64,000 nucleotides of DNA from Neorhizobium populisoli (GCF_019430945.1 NZ_JAHYCB010000011.1:62001-126000), one strand, 5' to 3'; counted from the stretch's first letter, positions 26,382-35,640 are shown. Numbers and translations are program-made. The notes: generated from the letters alone by a model not told the origin.

Positions 26382-27386
26382 TTACGAAAGCAGGCCCGTC
26401 AAAGCATAGAAGATCGCGGCAATCAGTGCCGCAGCCGGCATGGTGACAATCCAAGCGATGACGATGTTGCCGGCTAAGCCCCAGCGGACCGCCGAGACGC
26501 GCCTTGCGGCGCCGACGCCGACGATGGCCCCAGTGATCGTGTGCGTCGTCGAGACCGGAATTCCGAGCCAGGTCGCCCCGAACAGGGTCAGCGCCCCGCC
26601 GGTCTCGGCGCAGAAGCCCTGCATGGGGTTGAGCCGGGTGATCTTCGATCCCATCGTATGGACGATGCGCCAGCCGCCGAACAGCGTGCCGATCGCCATG
26701 GCCGCCTGGCAGGAGATCACCACCCAGAAGGGCACATAGAAGGTACTTCCGAGATGCCCCTGGCTGTAGAGCAGCACGGCGATGATGCCCATCGTCTTCT
26801 GGGCGTCGTTGCCGCCATGGCCGAGAGAGTAGAGCGAGGCGGAGACGAACTGCAGGATCCGGAACGTGCTGTCCACTGCAAACGGGGTCTGCCGGACGAA
26901 CAGCCAAGAAACGAAAAGCACGAGCATCAGCGCCAGGAAGAAGCCGATCGCCGGCGACAGGAAGATTGCCCCCACGGTCTTCAAGAGGCCGGACCAGACG
27001 ATCGAGTTGAAGCCGACCTTCGCAAGGCCTGCTCCGACTAGCCCGCCGACAAGCGCATGCGACGAACTCGACGGAATGCCGAAGATCCAGGTCACGATGT
27101 TCCAGATAATCGCGCCCATCAGCGCCGCAAAAATCAGCTGCGGCGAGACGATCGCCGGATCGATGATGCCGGTTCCCAGCGTTTCCGCAACGTGCAGGCC
27201 GAAGAACATGAAGGCGATGAAGTTGAAGAAGGCCGCCCAGGCGACGGCAAACTGCGGCCGCAGCACGCGCGTGGAGACGATGGTGGCGATCGAGTTTGCA
27301 GCGTCATGCAGGCCGTTCAGGAAATCGAAGAACAGCGCTACGGCAATCAGGCCGACCAGCAGCGGCAGGGCAAGCGACGCATCCAT
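26382..27386 (-). CDS. pit: PiT-family low-affinity inorganic phosphate transporter
   Basis: The 334-aa membrane protein carries both PiT signatures: GLHDAANSIATIVSTRVL near the N-terminus with GIPSSSSHALVGG, and GIPVSTTHTITGAIVG in the second half, in an inverted-repeat fold of about ten helices. PiT proteins import metal-phosphate with protons. Its start overlaps the stop of the DUF47 gene by one base, the standard pairing in rhizobia (orfA-pit). Confidence 0.93.
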   Translation of the reverse strand: MDASLALPLLVGLIAVALFFDFLNGLHDAANSIATIVSTRVLRPQFAVAWAAFFNFIAFMFFGLHVAETLGTGIIDPAIVSPQLIFAALMGAIIWNIVTWIFGIPSSSSHALVGGLVGAGLAKVGFNSIVWSGLLKTVGAIFLSPAIGFFLALMLVLFVSWLFVRQTPFAVDSTFRILQFVSASLYSLGHGGNDAQKTMGIIAVLLYSQGHLGSTFYVPFWVVISCQAAMAIGTLFGGWRIVHTMGSKITRLNPMQGFCAETGGALTLFGATWLGIPVSTTHTITGAIVGVGAARRVSAVRWGLAGNIVIAWIVTMPAAALIAAIFYALTGLLS

Positions 27387-28030
27387 CAGACGTTCTCGAT
27401 GACGATGCCGCTGATCTCGTTGGCGACATCCTCGAAGCGGTCGACGACCTTTTCGAGCTCGCCATAGATCTCACTGCCGATCATGTAGGCCATCGCGTCG
27501 CCGCCGGCGCGGTGGCGCTGGAAGAGATCCTTGAGGCCCAGGTCGTGAAGCTCGTCGGAGCGGCCTTCGACCCGGGTGACCTCTTCGGCAATGGAGGAGA
27601 GACGCTGCGCGTTGGCACTGAGCTTGTCGAGCAACGGAATGGCCTCCGCCAAAAGATTGGCCGCCTTGACGATCTCGCCGCCCATCTGCTGCATCAGCGG
27701 GTCGAAGCTCGACTGCTCGAACAGCCGGATCGTCTTGACGGTTTTGTGCATCATGTCGATCGCATCGTCCATCGACTGGATCAGATCCTTGATGTCGCCG
27801 CGATCGAAGGGCGTGATAAAGCTGCGCCGCACCGCAAGCAGGACCTCGTGGGTAATATCGTCGGCTTCGTTCTCGTATTTGACGATTAGATCGCAGTTTT
27901 TTTGAACGTCGACCCCTTTAAGGAGTTGATCGAGTGCATGAGCGGCGGCGACTACCGTCTTCGAATGCCTGGTAAACATGTCGAAGAACTTGTCTTCCCT
28001 CGGCATCAGCTTTCGAAAAATGCTCATCAT
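27386..28030 (-). CDS. DUF47/PhoU-like Pit accessory protein
   Basis: The 214-aa all-helical protein begins MMSIFRKLMPREDKFFDMFT and contains the DUF47 pattern CDLIVKYENEADDITHEV and DRGDIKDLIQSMDDAIDMM, a duplicated PhoU-like fold. It precedes and is coupled to pit, where DUF47 proteins modulate transporter activity. In Sinorhizobium this pair is repressed by PhoB under phosphate limitation; no Pho box was verified in the 94-bp gap upstream. Confidence 0.9.
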   Translation of the reverse strand: MMSIFRKLMPREDKFFDMFTRHSKTVVAAAHALDQLLKGVDVQKNCDLIVKYENEADDITHEVLLAVRRSFITPFDRGDIKDLIQSMDDAIDMMHKTVKTIRLFEQSSFDPLMQQMGGEIVKAANLLAEAIPLLDKLSANAQRLSSIAEEVTRVEGRSDELHDLGLKDLFQRHRAGGDAMAYMIGSEIYGELEKVVDRFEDVANEISGIVIENV

Positions 28031-28124
28031 GTGCTGCGATCCCGTCCTGCCTTGGCTGTAATAAATCTGTCATAAACGCGCTCACACAGTTGACGCAACA
28101 GGGAAATTCCTTCGTTACATCGAT

Positions 28125-28655
28125 ATGAAACCTCCGAAAAAAAGCGAGAAATCCAAGCCAGGCAAATCGAAGCCCCTGCTCAGGCAACTCGCAGGAGTGC
28201 CTGACAAACTTTTCGCCGGCGCGTTTCGCCAGCAATACGGTGCGCTCTGCTTTCGGCGCCGCAGCGATGGAACCGGGATCGAGATACTGGTGATCACGTC
28301 GCGCGACAGCGGGCGTTGGGTCATCCCCAAGGGGTGGCCGATGAAGGGAAAGAAGCCGTATGAGGCCGCAGCCATCGAGGCTTGGGAAGAGGCGGGGGTG
28401 CGCGGGACGGCGAAGAAGAAGCCGGTTGGCAGCTATACCTACCTGAAGGAACTTGATAATGGTGACGTTGCCCCCTGCGTCGTCGACGTCTTTCAAGTGG
28501 AAGTCGACGCGGTGAAGGCGCAGTTCAAGGAGCGCGGACAGCGTATCCTCGAATGGGTGAGCCCCGACGAGGCGGCGCGCCGGGTGCGTGAAGTGGAGTT
28601 GAAGTCGCTGCTCGTCGAATTCCAGCTGCGCGGCAGTGTGAAGCGCGCTCCGTAA
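28125..28655 (+). CDS. Nudix hydrolase, diphosphoinositol-polyphosphate-type
   Basis: The 176-aa protein has a Nudix box starting GWPMKGKK and ending IEAWEEAGV. The usual Arg of the REUXEE core is Ile here, a substitution that needs checking, although the metal-binding Glu residues remain. The preceding WVIPKGWPM matches the DIPP-like subgroup that acts on diphosphoinositol polyphosphates, diadenosine polyphosphates or capped RNA. A very basic N-terminus (KKSEKSKPGKSKP) may bind polyphosphate or RNA. It is divergent from the pit operon across 94 bp, so a phosphate-metabolism role is plausible. Confidence 0.85.
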   Translation: MKPPKKSEKSKPGKSKPLLRQLAGVPDKLFAGAFRQQYGALCFRRRSDGTGIEILVITSRDSGRWVIPKGWPMKGKKPYEAAAIEAWEEAGVRGTAKKKPVGSYTYLKELDNGDVAPCVVDVFQVEVDAVKAQFKERGQRILEWVSPDEAARRVREVELKSLLVEFQLRGSVKRAP

Positions 28656-28725
28656 ATCGGCAGAGTGGCAAAGGTTGATGCGTCTCGCGCGGTGATATGT
28701 GGCCCGGCGCCCGAGGCGCAGGGTT

Positions 28726-29395
28726 TCAGGCGGTGACTATCGACATGCGCCGCGTCCGGAAGGGCTCGAGCAGCTCTGCCGGGCAGCCTTTCTCTACAAT
28801 CAGGCCAACGACCTGCTCCAGGGCGATCACATCATGGGCGGAGACGGCGCCGAGTTTTTCCCTTGAAGCGAGCAGGACGGTTTCGGCGGACTGCCGGCTG
28901 ATGGCTCTCTTGATGGCGGCTTCCTCACGGTCGCCTGTTGTCAGTTCGTGTTCTATATGGATACCCGTTATGCCCATGAAGTAGATATCGGCCCGGATGT
29001 GGGAAATGCCTTCGATTGCGACGGCGCCGACAGCGACGTTCGAATGCTTGTAGATGCGGCCGCCCACCAGTTCGACCTCGACGGCGGGATTGTCGAGCAG
29101 GGCGACGGCGACATCCGGGCTATGCGTCGCGACGGTCGCCCGCAGTTCCAGCGGCAACGCCCGGGCGACGGCGACGGCCGTCGTTCCGCCATCGAGGAAA
29201 CTGATCTGGCCGTTCCTGATCATCGCCGCGGCGGCCTTGGCGATGGCGACCTTATCGTCAACGGCCACCTTTCGGCGTGTCGATAGATCAGCCAGTGCTT
29301 TTGAGGCAGGCAGCGCACCGCCGTGAACGCGCTGCAGCAGTCCTTCCCCCGCAAGTTCCCGCAGGTCGCGGCGGATCGTATCCTCGGGAATCGCC
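28726..29395 (-). pseudogene. DeoR-family regulator, N-terminally truncated
   Basis: The minus strand from about 29395 reads EDTIRRDLRELAGEGLLQRV and HGGAL, the end of a DeoR winged helix, and continues through a full sensor domain (SFLDGGTTAVAVARALPLE, GGRIYKHSN, REEAAIKRAISRQSAETVLLA) to the stop at 28726. The first part of the DNA-binding domain, including the first helix, is missing; at 29395 the sequence switches to a plus-strand Nudix fragment. An internal ATG at 29268 could yield a sensor-only protein. Confidence 0.8.
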
Positions 29396-29695
29396 CGCCG
29401 CCTGCTCGACTATGCCGGCCCGGAGGAGCGGATCCGTGCGGAAGTTGAGGAGGAAACAGGCTTCACGGTGACGGAGGTGCGCCAGATCTTCGACGCCTTC
29501 ATGAGTCCGGGCTCCGTGACGGAACGGCTGCATTTCTTCGTAGCCGCCTATTCAGCCGCGGACAGGACATCTCAATTAGGCGGTAATGCGGAGGAAGGCG
29601 AGGATATCGAGCGCCTCGAACCGACGATCGACGAGGCGCTGGACATGATCCGAGATGGCCGCATCCGCGACGGCAAGACCATCATCCTACTGTAA
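29396..29695 (+). pseudogene. ADP-ribose/GDP-mannose-type Nudix hydrolase, C-terminal fragment
   Basis: The frame encodes GPEERIRAEVEEETGF, the second half of a Nudix box with the full EVEEETG core, then DAFMSPGSVTERLHFFVAAY and GEDIERLEPTIDEALDMI to the stop at 29695. These are the C-terminal blocks of NudK/NudF-type enzymes, including the MSPGSVTE loop. The N-terminal half is absent because the reading begins at the DeoR junction. It cannot be active. Confidence 0.8.
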
Positions 29696-29736
29696 TACGC
29701 CGCCCTGTATCTGTTCGGGGCGGCCAAAGCTGCCTG

Positions 29737-30053
29737 ATGGGCTATGCCTCTTGGCGCCGCGAGGACCGCGACGTCATGATCGGCGAGAACCTTGAGCTCC
29801 TCCAGGAGATCGCTGCGAACTCCGACAATATCGACTACGGCAAAATGGTGAACGTCCACAACGGCAGTGAGGAAGGCACCACAGGCTTTACCAAGCGCGG
29901 CATTAAAAGACTCAAGAGTTCCTTGCCGAGATCAGATCATGGACCGGAGGTGTCCAAGAATTCCTGAAGCATGAAAACTGCGATCCAGATATGATCGAAC
30001 GCGTCATGGCTGATGAGGCCAGGCTACCCGCGTCAGACATGGGCGGGATATAG
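29737..30053 (+). pseudogene. Small conserved-looking protein with one frameshift
   Basis: The ATG at 29737 opens MGYASWRREDRDVMIGENLE with LLQEIAANSDNIDYG. Near 29915 the frame RLK must shift by one base to continue EFLAEIRSWTGGVQEFL and CDPDMIERVMADEARL to a TAG at 30053. The joined product is about 105 aa, acidic and helical. No family is recognised. Bases 30054-30206 hold nothing supported. Confidence 0.5.
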
Positions 30054-30206
30054 GGCAAGCTCTCGACACGCGGCAGAGATCTCACCGCTAGTCGCTCAAG
30101 ACTAAACAGCCGGCGCCTTCAAATGAGCAGATCAAGTCGCCTGATGAAGATTGTAACATAGCGGTTTATGATCCGCTTGACCAAATGAGAGCGTCCAGGC
30201 CCCACA

Positions 30207-31129
30207 TTACGGGCTCTCGTCTGCGGCCTTTTTCAAAATCTCGATATGCTCGCTACAAACGATGCTTACGGGTTCAAGAAGAACGGATGTTCGTTCCCCG
30301 AGCCACTTCAGTGCATCTGCACTGATCTCGTAGTGCTTCGAATACCGCGCTTTGACATAGGCCTCATTGAGCGTGTTGAACCACGCGCGTTCTCGATGCT
30401 GGCGCGGGGGAACGCCTCGGCAAGACGGTGATCCTGCCCCTCTGCTAAGGAGCGCAGAAACTTGATGTTGTGAGAGGGAGGGCCGTAATTCGTAAGGGTC
30501 AGCAGCACACATGCATACGCTTGCTCGAGCGCTTGGTGAAGCTCGAAAGCTGACACACGGAGTTCATCTTCGCTAAGGCACGTTCTGGCAATCTTCAGAA
30601 AGTCTGTGCAAGCGGTAAGCGATCGGCTAAAAAAGCCGTTGCCACGCGAAGCTGATCTAGTTGCGATAGCGACTTGGGCTCCGCTAGCGGCTCGTCGTCG
30701 AGCTCGTAGAGAACAATGCCTTCCTTGCGGATGTCGGAGAAGAAATATTGTTCTTCTTTCAGGTAGGTGTTCACCTCCAGCCGTGAGTGGACAATGAGGC
30801 TCACAGGGGTTTCGATCGACTTTTCGCGAATCAGCCGATCAGCCGCTTTGTACCAGTAGGTCGCGAAATCGCAGAGCCGACGTTCGTTGACAATGATCAG
30901 CAGATCAAAGTCGGAACGGTATCCCTTCATCGTGAACGGCTCGTCGACCCATCCGCCCTTGGCGTACGATCCGAACAGGGATGATCTTCAGGATACGGCC
31001 GCGCTTTTTGAACTGGGCGGTGCCCTTCTGCAAGGCATCTTCGAACTCCTCGTGGATAATTTCTAGCACGCGGTCCAGTTCGCGCTGCTTGTGGGGAGGG
31101 ATGTGATCATGGGACGTTTTCATTGCCAA
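30207..31129 (-). pseudogene. Nucleotidyltransferase-HEPN fusion protein, frameshifted
   Basis: The ATG at 31129 starts MAMKTSHDHIPPHKQRELDR. A frame change near 30960 reaches the nucleotidyltransferase core (MKGYRSDFDLLIIVNERRL, with the G-S region IIPFGSYAKGG in the joined reading and the DxD in SDFDLLI). The frame breaks again near 30605 (QTF then a stop) before the HEPN half, FELHQALEQAYACVLLTL with a further break near 30420 and AYVKARYSKHYEISADAL. The intact ancestor would be about 300 aa. Stand-alone MNT-HEPN pairs are toxin-antitoxin systems; this fused form is of uncertain function and here is broken at least three times. Confidence 0.75.
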
Positions 31130-31605
31130 GCGGTAAGCTAGTGCTGCGGATTCGTCTACTCGCAGAATTGCTAGTTTTGCCCGCGGTTCGTAAGCCGGTG
31201 GATGAGGTGCCTGTAAATCTTCAAACTCAGTTGGGCAGTATTCGCATTCTAGCCTGGTGCTCTATCTTCATTTACTCTAGACAGATAACTCGTTTGCAGC
31301 GGTTGGGGTCGATACACGGGTCACGGCGGCTCGTCGTTTCATTGGTTTTCCGGCAGACACCTGTGTTGGAAGAATTGCTGGCGTGCGTCACATGGCATCA
31401 GCGGCGCTCCATGTATCGCGTCGTCTGCAGTGACGAAATCATTATCCCCATGTGCTTCACACCGCTGAGGAATGGCTTGACGTTTTTTCAACCAGCTAGG
31501 CTGAATAAGTGGCAGGCATCGGCGGGTCGGCGGTTCGACTGCCTTTAAGACCTTCATATTTGAGGGGTTGTCCTGGGCGCTGATAGGTATGTCGGGGCGA
31601 GGTGC
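31130..31605. other. Gene-free stretch
   Basis: Open frames on both strands exist, but none has a ribosome site, recognisable motif or plausible codon pattern. No repeat or RNA structure is evident. Confidence 0.3.
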
Positions 31606-31860
31606 TCAATGTTGCGTGGTGGCTTGCTTCTTCATCTCGGTCATCCGGCTGATTTCGTCTCGAATGAGCGCGAGCGACCGCTGGCCGATTCCAGGCACCT
31701 CCAACAACTGCTCGTCAGAGAGAACGGCAATCACACTCATTCTCTTGATGCCGCTTTGTCTCAGCACGCGAACAACCCACTGCGGCAGACCGCTCCTTAT
31801 TACCAGATCGGACGGTCGGGCCGCCGGCTCTTTCTCCCAATGATACCGTCGCTTCGGCAT
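31606..31860 (-). CDS. Small RNA-polymerase alpha-CTD-like helix-hairpin-helix protein
   Basis: The 84-aa protein contains LSDEQLLEVPGIGQRSLALI, close to the helix-hairpin-helix of the RNA polymerase alpha C-terminal domain (LLxIPGIGxxSL). The N-terminal 30 residues are basic. GAGG lies about 8 nt upstream of the ATG. Alpha-CTD-like folds bind DNA minor groove or activators, so this may be a small DNA-binding regulator. It is a separate unit just beyond the hairpin that closes the glycan operon. Confidence 0.65.
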   Translation of the reverse strand: MPKRRYHWEKEPAARPSDLVIRSGLPQWVVRVLRQSGIKRMSVIAVLSDEQLLEVPGIGQRSLALIRDEISRMTEMKKQATTQH

Positions 31861-31930
31861 ATGTGCCTCGTTGTCGTTCGCCGCTCAAAAAACTACGATG
31901 ACGGCTGACAGTTCCGCAGCTTCAAAACGG

Positions 31931-31953
31931 CCGCTGGATTTTATTTCCAGCGG
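31931..31953 (-). terminator. Rho-independent terminator-like hairpin of glycan minus arm
   Basis: On the minus strand CCGCTGGA and TCCAGCGG form an 8-bp stem around an A/T loop, beginning 4 bp after the Gfo/Idh stop and followed after CCG by TTTTG. That is a plausible intrinsic terminator for the ugd-dehydrogenase-oxidoreductase transcript. Confidence 0.6.
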
Positions 31954-31956
31954 AGT

Positions 31957-32994
31957 TCATGGTTGGTAGGGGTTGGCATAAATCTGGTCAATAACTTCGG
32001 CGACACGAACAAGGTGTTCGGCCTCCGGATCGAAGCCCCGGTTCCTGACAAGCTGCCGCGCCCAGGCGGTTGCCGCGCGTCCGCCCCACTCGTCCGGTTG
32101 ATCCGCAAGCTGCTCCGTAACGGTCCCGGAGAAGCGTTGGGCGACAAAATCGTAAAAAGACCCTCCGACGTTACGCATAGCCGCTCCGCCAGCGGTGCCG
32201 TAGAAGCTCGCATCGATGATACAGTCTTGCCCGGCGTGCAAACGCCAGGAGCATGCCAGCCGAACGACAGCGCCGGTCGCAAGAAGAAGTGTCGCCACGG
32301 CATAGTCCTCAACCTCTTCCGGTGCGTTGGACAACGGCCGCCCTCGCGCCAACAAGTTGCTCGTGACCTTGATTACGTCAGGGAAATCAAGTGCCCAAAG
32401 AGCTAGGTCAATCAGATGTACGCCAAGATCGATGACACATCCGCCACCGGATAGCTTCTTGTCGTAGAACCATGGCTTGTCCGGTCCATAGGCATTGTGG
32501 AACGTCAGGTCGATAGCGCTCACCTGACCTAGATGCTGCGCCTTAAGCAACGCCTTGATCCGTTGCATTGCTTCAGTATGCCGATAGGAGAGGTCTACTC
32601 CGATAACGCGATCTGCCGTTCTGGCGGCCTCGACTACAGCCTTAACCTCCCTCGCCGTGCGGCCTAACGGCTTCTGGCAAAAAACCGCCACCCCGGCATT
32701 GAGTGCTCGAATAGTTTGTTCGGCATGTTGGGCGCTCGGCGTAGCGATAACGACGCCATCCAAGTCGAGTGCTAGCAGCTCATCCAGGTCGGAAAGCAGC
32801 TTGGCCTGCGGCGCAGCCTTGGTTGCCGCTTGCACCATTTCAGGAGAGGGATCGGCAATCGCAGCAGCTTCCACGAGCCCAGTGGCGAGCATGGCCTCCA
32901 TGCGATGGCGGCCAATCCAGCCAACTCCCAGGAAACCGACGCGTGCGGGCCGAGTAATTGGCTCCCCTTGATCCGGTATTATGATACTATTCAT
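31957..32994 (-). CDS. Gfo/Idh/MocA-family NAD(P)-dependent oxidoreductase
   Basis: The 345-aa protein has the Rossmann motif GFLGVGWIGRHR, then DGVVIATPSAQHAEQ, CQKPLG (the conserved KP loop, with Lys expected to contact the sugar) and GGGCVIDLGVHLIDL in the catalytic domain. Such enzymes oxidise or epimerise sugars and cyclitols using NAD(P). It is the last gene of the minus arm; its ATG overlaps the dehydrogenase stop by 4 bp. Likely role: modifying the sugar assembled by the cluster, substrate unknown. Confidence 0.85.
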   Translation of the reverse strand: MNSIIIPDQGEPITRPARVGFLGVGWIGRHRMEAMLATGLVEAAAIADPSPEMVQAATKAAPQAKLLSDLDELLALDLDGVVIATPSAQHAEQTIRALNAGVAVFCQKPLGRTAREVKAVVEAARTADRVIGVDLSYRHTEAMQRIKALLKAQHLGQVSAIDLTFHNAYGPDKPWFYDKKLSGGGCVIDLGVHLIDLALWALDFPDVIKVTSNLLARGRPLSNAPEEVEDYAVATLLLATGAVVRLACSWRLHAGQDCIIDASFYGTAGGAAMRNVGGSFYDFVAQRFSGTVTEQLADQPDEWGGRAATAWARQLVRNRGFDPEAEHLVRVAEVIDQIYANPYQP

Positions 32995-33980
32995 GGGTTG
33001 ACCACCAGTGCCTTTATAAAATTGTCGGGACGGTCACGTGTATCGTCGAGGGCTTGGTCGAGCTGAGCCAGAGGATAGCGATGCGTGTAGAGCGAAGAGG
33101 GATCCAGACGCCCTTCAACCACGGCGTCGACCGCGTCGCGGATGCCCTGGATATATATGGCAGGATCGCGTTCATGAGCATTGACAACGTTGAAGCCGCG
33201 CCAATTCCAAAGCTGCATGTTGACTTGCCGGGGACCGTCCTGATGGTAGCCGGCAACGATAAGGCGGCCGTGCTCCATGGTCAGTTCGCCGGCCAAGTCC
33301 AGGGGCCATTGCATACCTACTGCCTCAATCACCCTCTCGCAGAAGCGCCCCTCCGTGAGGGTTTTAACTTCTTCAATGATGCGCCAATGATCGTCGAGCA
33401 GGATCGTTTCGGCAGCACCCATCCGCTTTGCCGCTTTGAGTGACTCCTCACGCCGGGAGATAGCAATGACGCGGGCTCCCGCCTTAGCGGCAAGCTGGGT
33501 CAGCATTGCACCGAGAAAGCCAATGCCGACGATGGCCACCGTTTGTCCGGCGCGGATTTCCGAGCGCTTGAAGATGTTCATTGCGCAGCCGAGCGGTTCT
33601 CCGGGAAAGGGTTTATCGTCCAGCGCCGGGGGAAGTGGCACGACCATGTCCGCCGGAGCATAATCGTGGCTCGCATATGCGTGGTAGCTTAAGACAGCAA
33701 CCCGATCGCCGATTTTCAACCCGTTGACCCCTGCGCCCAACGCGTCGATTCGTCCCCACCCCTCGTGGCCAAGCCCGCCCGGCTCCGTTGGAAATTGCAT
33801 CCAGTCCGGCCCTGCCCAAGGCGTCAAGTTCGAGGCGCAGACGCCGCATCCCTCGAGGCGCACTCGCACTTGCCCAGCCTTCGGTTCTTCGAGAGCCATG
33901 TTTCGAAGTTGTATTTCGCCTGCTTTTGAAATGACAACGGCAGAAAGCTGCCCAGCAGCGACCTGGTTGGACAAATCCAT
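32991..33980 (-). CDS. Zinc-type medium-chain alcohol/sugar dehydrogenase
   Basis: The 329-aa protein has GCGVCASNLTPW with the first catalytic-zinc Cys, GLGHEGWGRI (GHE motif) and the nucleotide fold VAIVGIGFLGAMLTQLA. The structural-zinc four-Cys lobe is not apparent, as in sorbitol-dehydrogenase-like and Bi-domain oxidoreductase partners. The ATG is preceded by a perfect AGGAGGTAA. It sits 35 bp after ugd and overlaps the Gfo/Idh gene, so a two-step oxidation/reduction with that enzyme is likely. Confidence 0.85.
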   Translation of the reverse strand: MDLSNQVAAGQLSAVVISKAGEIQLRNMALEEPKAGQVRVRLEGCGVCASNLTPWAGPDWMQFPTEPGGLGHEGWGRIDALGAGVNGLKIGDRVAVLSYHAYASHDYAPADMVVPLPPALDDKPFPGEPLGCAMNIFKRSEIRAGQTVAIVGIGFLGAMLTQLAAKAGARVIAISRREESLKAAKRMGAAETILLDDHWRIIEEVKTLTEGRFCERVIEAVGMQWPLDLAGELTMEHGRLIVAGYHQDGPRQVNMQLWNWRGFNVVNAHERDPAIYIQGIRDAVDAVVEGRLDPSSLYTHRYPLAQLDQALDDTRDRPDNFIKALVVNP

Positions 33981-34015
33981 GCGTTACCTCCTAGTTAGAA
34001 CTCTGGGTTGATCGG

Positions 34016-35401
34016 TTAACAGGGAGATGCAGCGACTTCGATCAAGGCCGGGCCGCCGCCGCCCCGAACATTGACTTGCGTTTTATCGGCTCTGCCTATG
34101 GCACGGCCAAGGCTATGATGAACAAGGCCGTGGCGGATTGCGTCTTCCGGCATGAAGAGGTTCCGGAAGTCAAAAAGGTAGGGGCCTTCCATTAGGTCCG
34201 CAACCCTGGACAAGTTCATTCGGCGATAGTCATCCCATTCGGTTAAAACAACCACTGCATCGACCCCATTAACCGCTGCGTAAAGGTCGTCGTGCCATTC
34301 AACACCAGCGCCTAGCACTTTGCGGGCCGGCGCCTGGGCCTTCGGATCATGGGCACGTACGCACATGCCGGCCCGCAGGAGGATCGGGATGATCGATAGG
34401 GCGGCGGATTCCCGGACGTCGTCAGTTTCCGCCTTGAAGGCCACACCCAAGATGGCAACCGTTTTCGCGTGGCCCGTCGCGCCGAGCACCTGCAATATCC
34501 GGTGCGCCAAGTCACTTTTCCGCTTGTCGTTAAAATTGATCAGCGTTTCGATCAGTGGCTGAGGTGCGTCGAAGCGCTTGCCGGTTGCGGCGAAAGCTCG
34601 TGTGTCCTTGGGGAAGCAGGAACCACCGAAGCCAGGGCCTGTCTGCAGGAACGTCTGGCCGATGCGCCGGTCGAGACCGATTCCTTTTGCGACCGCAGTC
34701 ACATCACCTCCCGCATTCTCGCAAAGGTTCGCGACGTCGTTAATGAAGCCAATCTTCAATGCCAGAAAGGCATTGGCTGCATACTTGATTAGTTCAGCGT
34801 CGATCGTACTGGTGGCGACGAAGGGAACGCCGCGCTCGATCAGGGGGCGGTAAAGTTCCTTCAAGGAATTCGCAGCACCTTCGTCGTCCGCGCCAACCAC
34901 AATCCGATCCGCGTTCCTGAAGTCGGCGATGGCCGACCCTTCTCGCAAAAACTCGGGATTTGAGGCGACAGTAATACGGCGGCCAGCTCTTTTAGAAGAG
35001 ATGACGTCGGCGACGGTCTTTGCCGTGCCAGCCACGACCGTCGACTTGATAACCACGACAGCACTATCGGGAAGAAATGGCGCGATGCCGCGTGCGGCAG
35101 CATCAACAAAGGACAGATCTATATCGCCATCGATTGTTGATGGAGTCCCTACAGCAAGGAAAACGAAGTCGGCGTCAGCAACCGATGCGCCGATGTCGGC
35201 GGAAAAGCGTAGCCGCCCCGCTTTGCGGCCCTCGATGATCAGTTCCGCCAGGCCGGGCTCATAAATCGGCATTATTCCTTTTTCGAGATCAGCAACCCTT
35301 CCCTCATCAATATCAACACAGCAGACTTTGTAGCCAAGTGACGCGAAACAGGCGCCCGTGGTGAGACCTACATAGCCCGCACCGATCATTGCAACATTCA
35401 T
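34016..35401 (-). CDS. ugd: UDP-glucose 6-dehydrogenase
   Basis: From the ATG at 35401 (GGAG 8 nt upstream) the product is 461 aa. It has MIGAGYVGLTTGACFA (NAD site), YEPGL, the NPEFLREG block, GPGFGGSCFPKDT with the catalytic Cys, and GVAFKAETDDVRESA in the C-terminal domain. It oxidises UDP-glucose to UDP-glucuronate in the cytoplasm, the substrate of the decarboxylase at 43.2-44.3 kb. A longer open frame upstream to 35476 has no ribosome site. First gene of the minus arm. Confidence 0.95.
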   Translation of the reverse strand: MNVAMIGAGYVGLTTGACFASLGYKVCCVDIDEGRVADLEKGIMPIYEPGLAELIIEGRKAGRLRFSADIGASVADADFVFLAVGTPSTIDGDIDLSFVDAAARGIAPFLPDSAVVVIKSTVVAGTAKTVADVISSKRAGRRITVASNPEFLREGSAIADFRNADRIVVGADDEGAANSLKELYRPLIERGVPFVATSTIDAELIKYAANAFLALKIGFINDVANLCENAGGDVTAVAKGIGLDRRIGQTFLQTGPGFGGSCFPKDTRAFAATGKRFDAPQPLIETLINFNDKRKSDLAHRILQVLGATGHAKTVAILGVAFKAETDDVRESAALSIIPILLRAGMCVRAHDPKAQAPARKVLGAGVEWHDDLYAAVNGVDAVVVLTEWDDYRRMNLSRVADLMEGPYLFDFRNLFMPEDAIRHGLVHHSLGRAIGRADKTQVNVRGGGGPALIEVAASPC

Positions 35402-35526
35402 TCCTGCCACTCCGCCATCTTCGCAATTACATCGGTGGTCCGAACTCTGGATCCTGTGAAGAGTTCCGGATGACATTGAAGAAGATGACGTTGCATGAGT
35501 GGGCGTGACACCAGTTAGGCTGCGAC

Positions 35527-35573
35527 GATGTCATTGATGAAGTCACTGATGTCAAAGATGTCATAGATGAAGG
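35527..35573. repeat. GATGTCA repeats in the divergent glycan promoter
   Basis: Three exact GATGTCA copies start at 35527, 35548 and 35557, interleaved with two GATGAAG copies, in the gap between ugd and the epimerase gene. The cluster sits about 70-115 bp upstream of the epimerase ATG, a place suited to regulator binding, but no known operator matches. Confidence 0.4.
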
Positions 35574-35640
35574 AACTTTTGCCGCCGCCTAAGGTTCGAA
35601 CCTCATCGCATGGTTCATGCTTATCAACAAAGGAGCCTTC

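Noticed and set aside
26541..27467. Overlapping plus-strand frames opposite the phosphate transporter
   Set aside because: Shadows of the pit gene: Arg/Asp/His-rich, several frames open simultaneously, no motifs.
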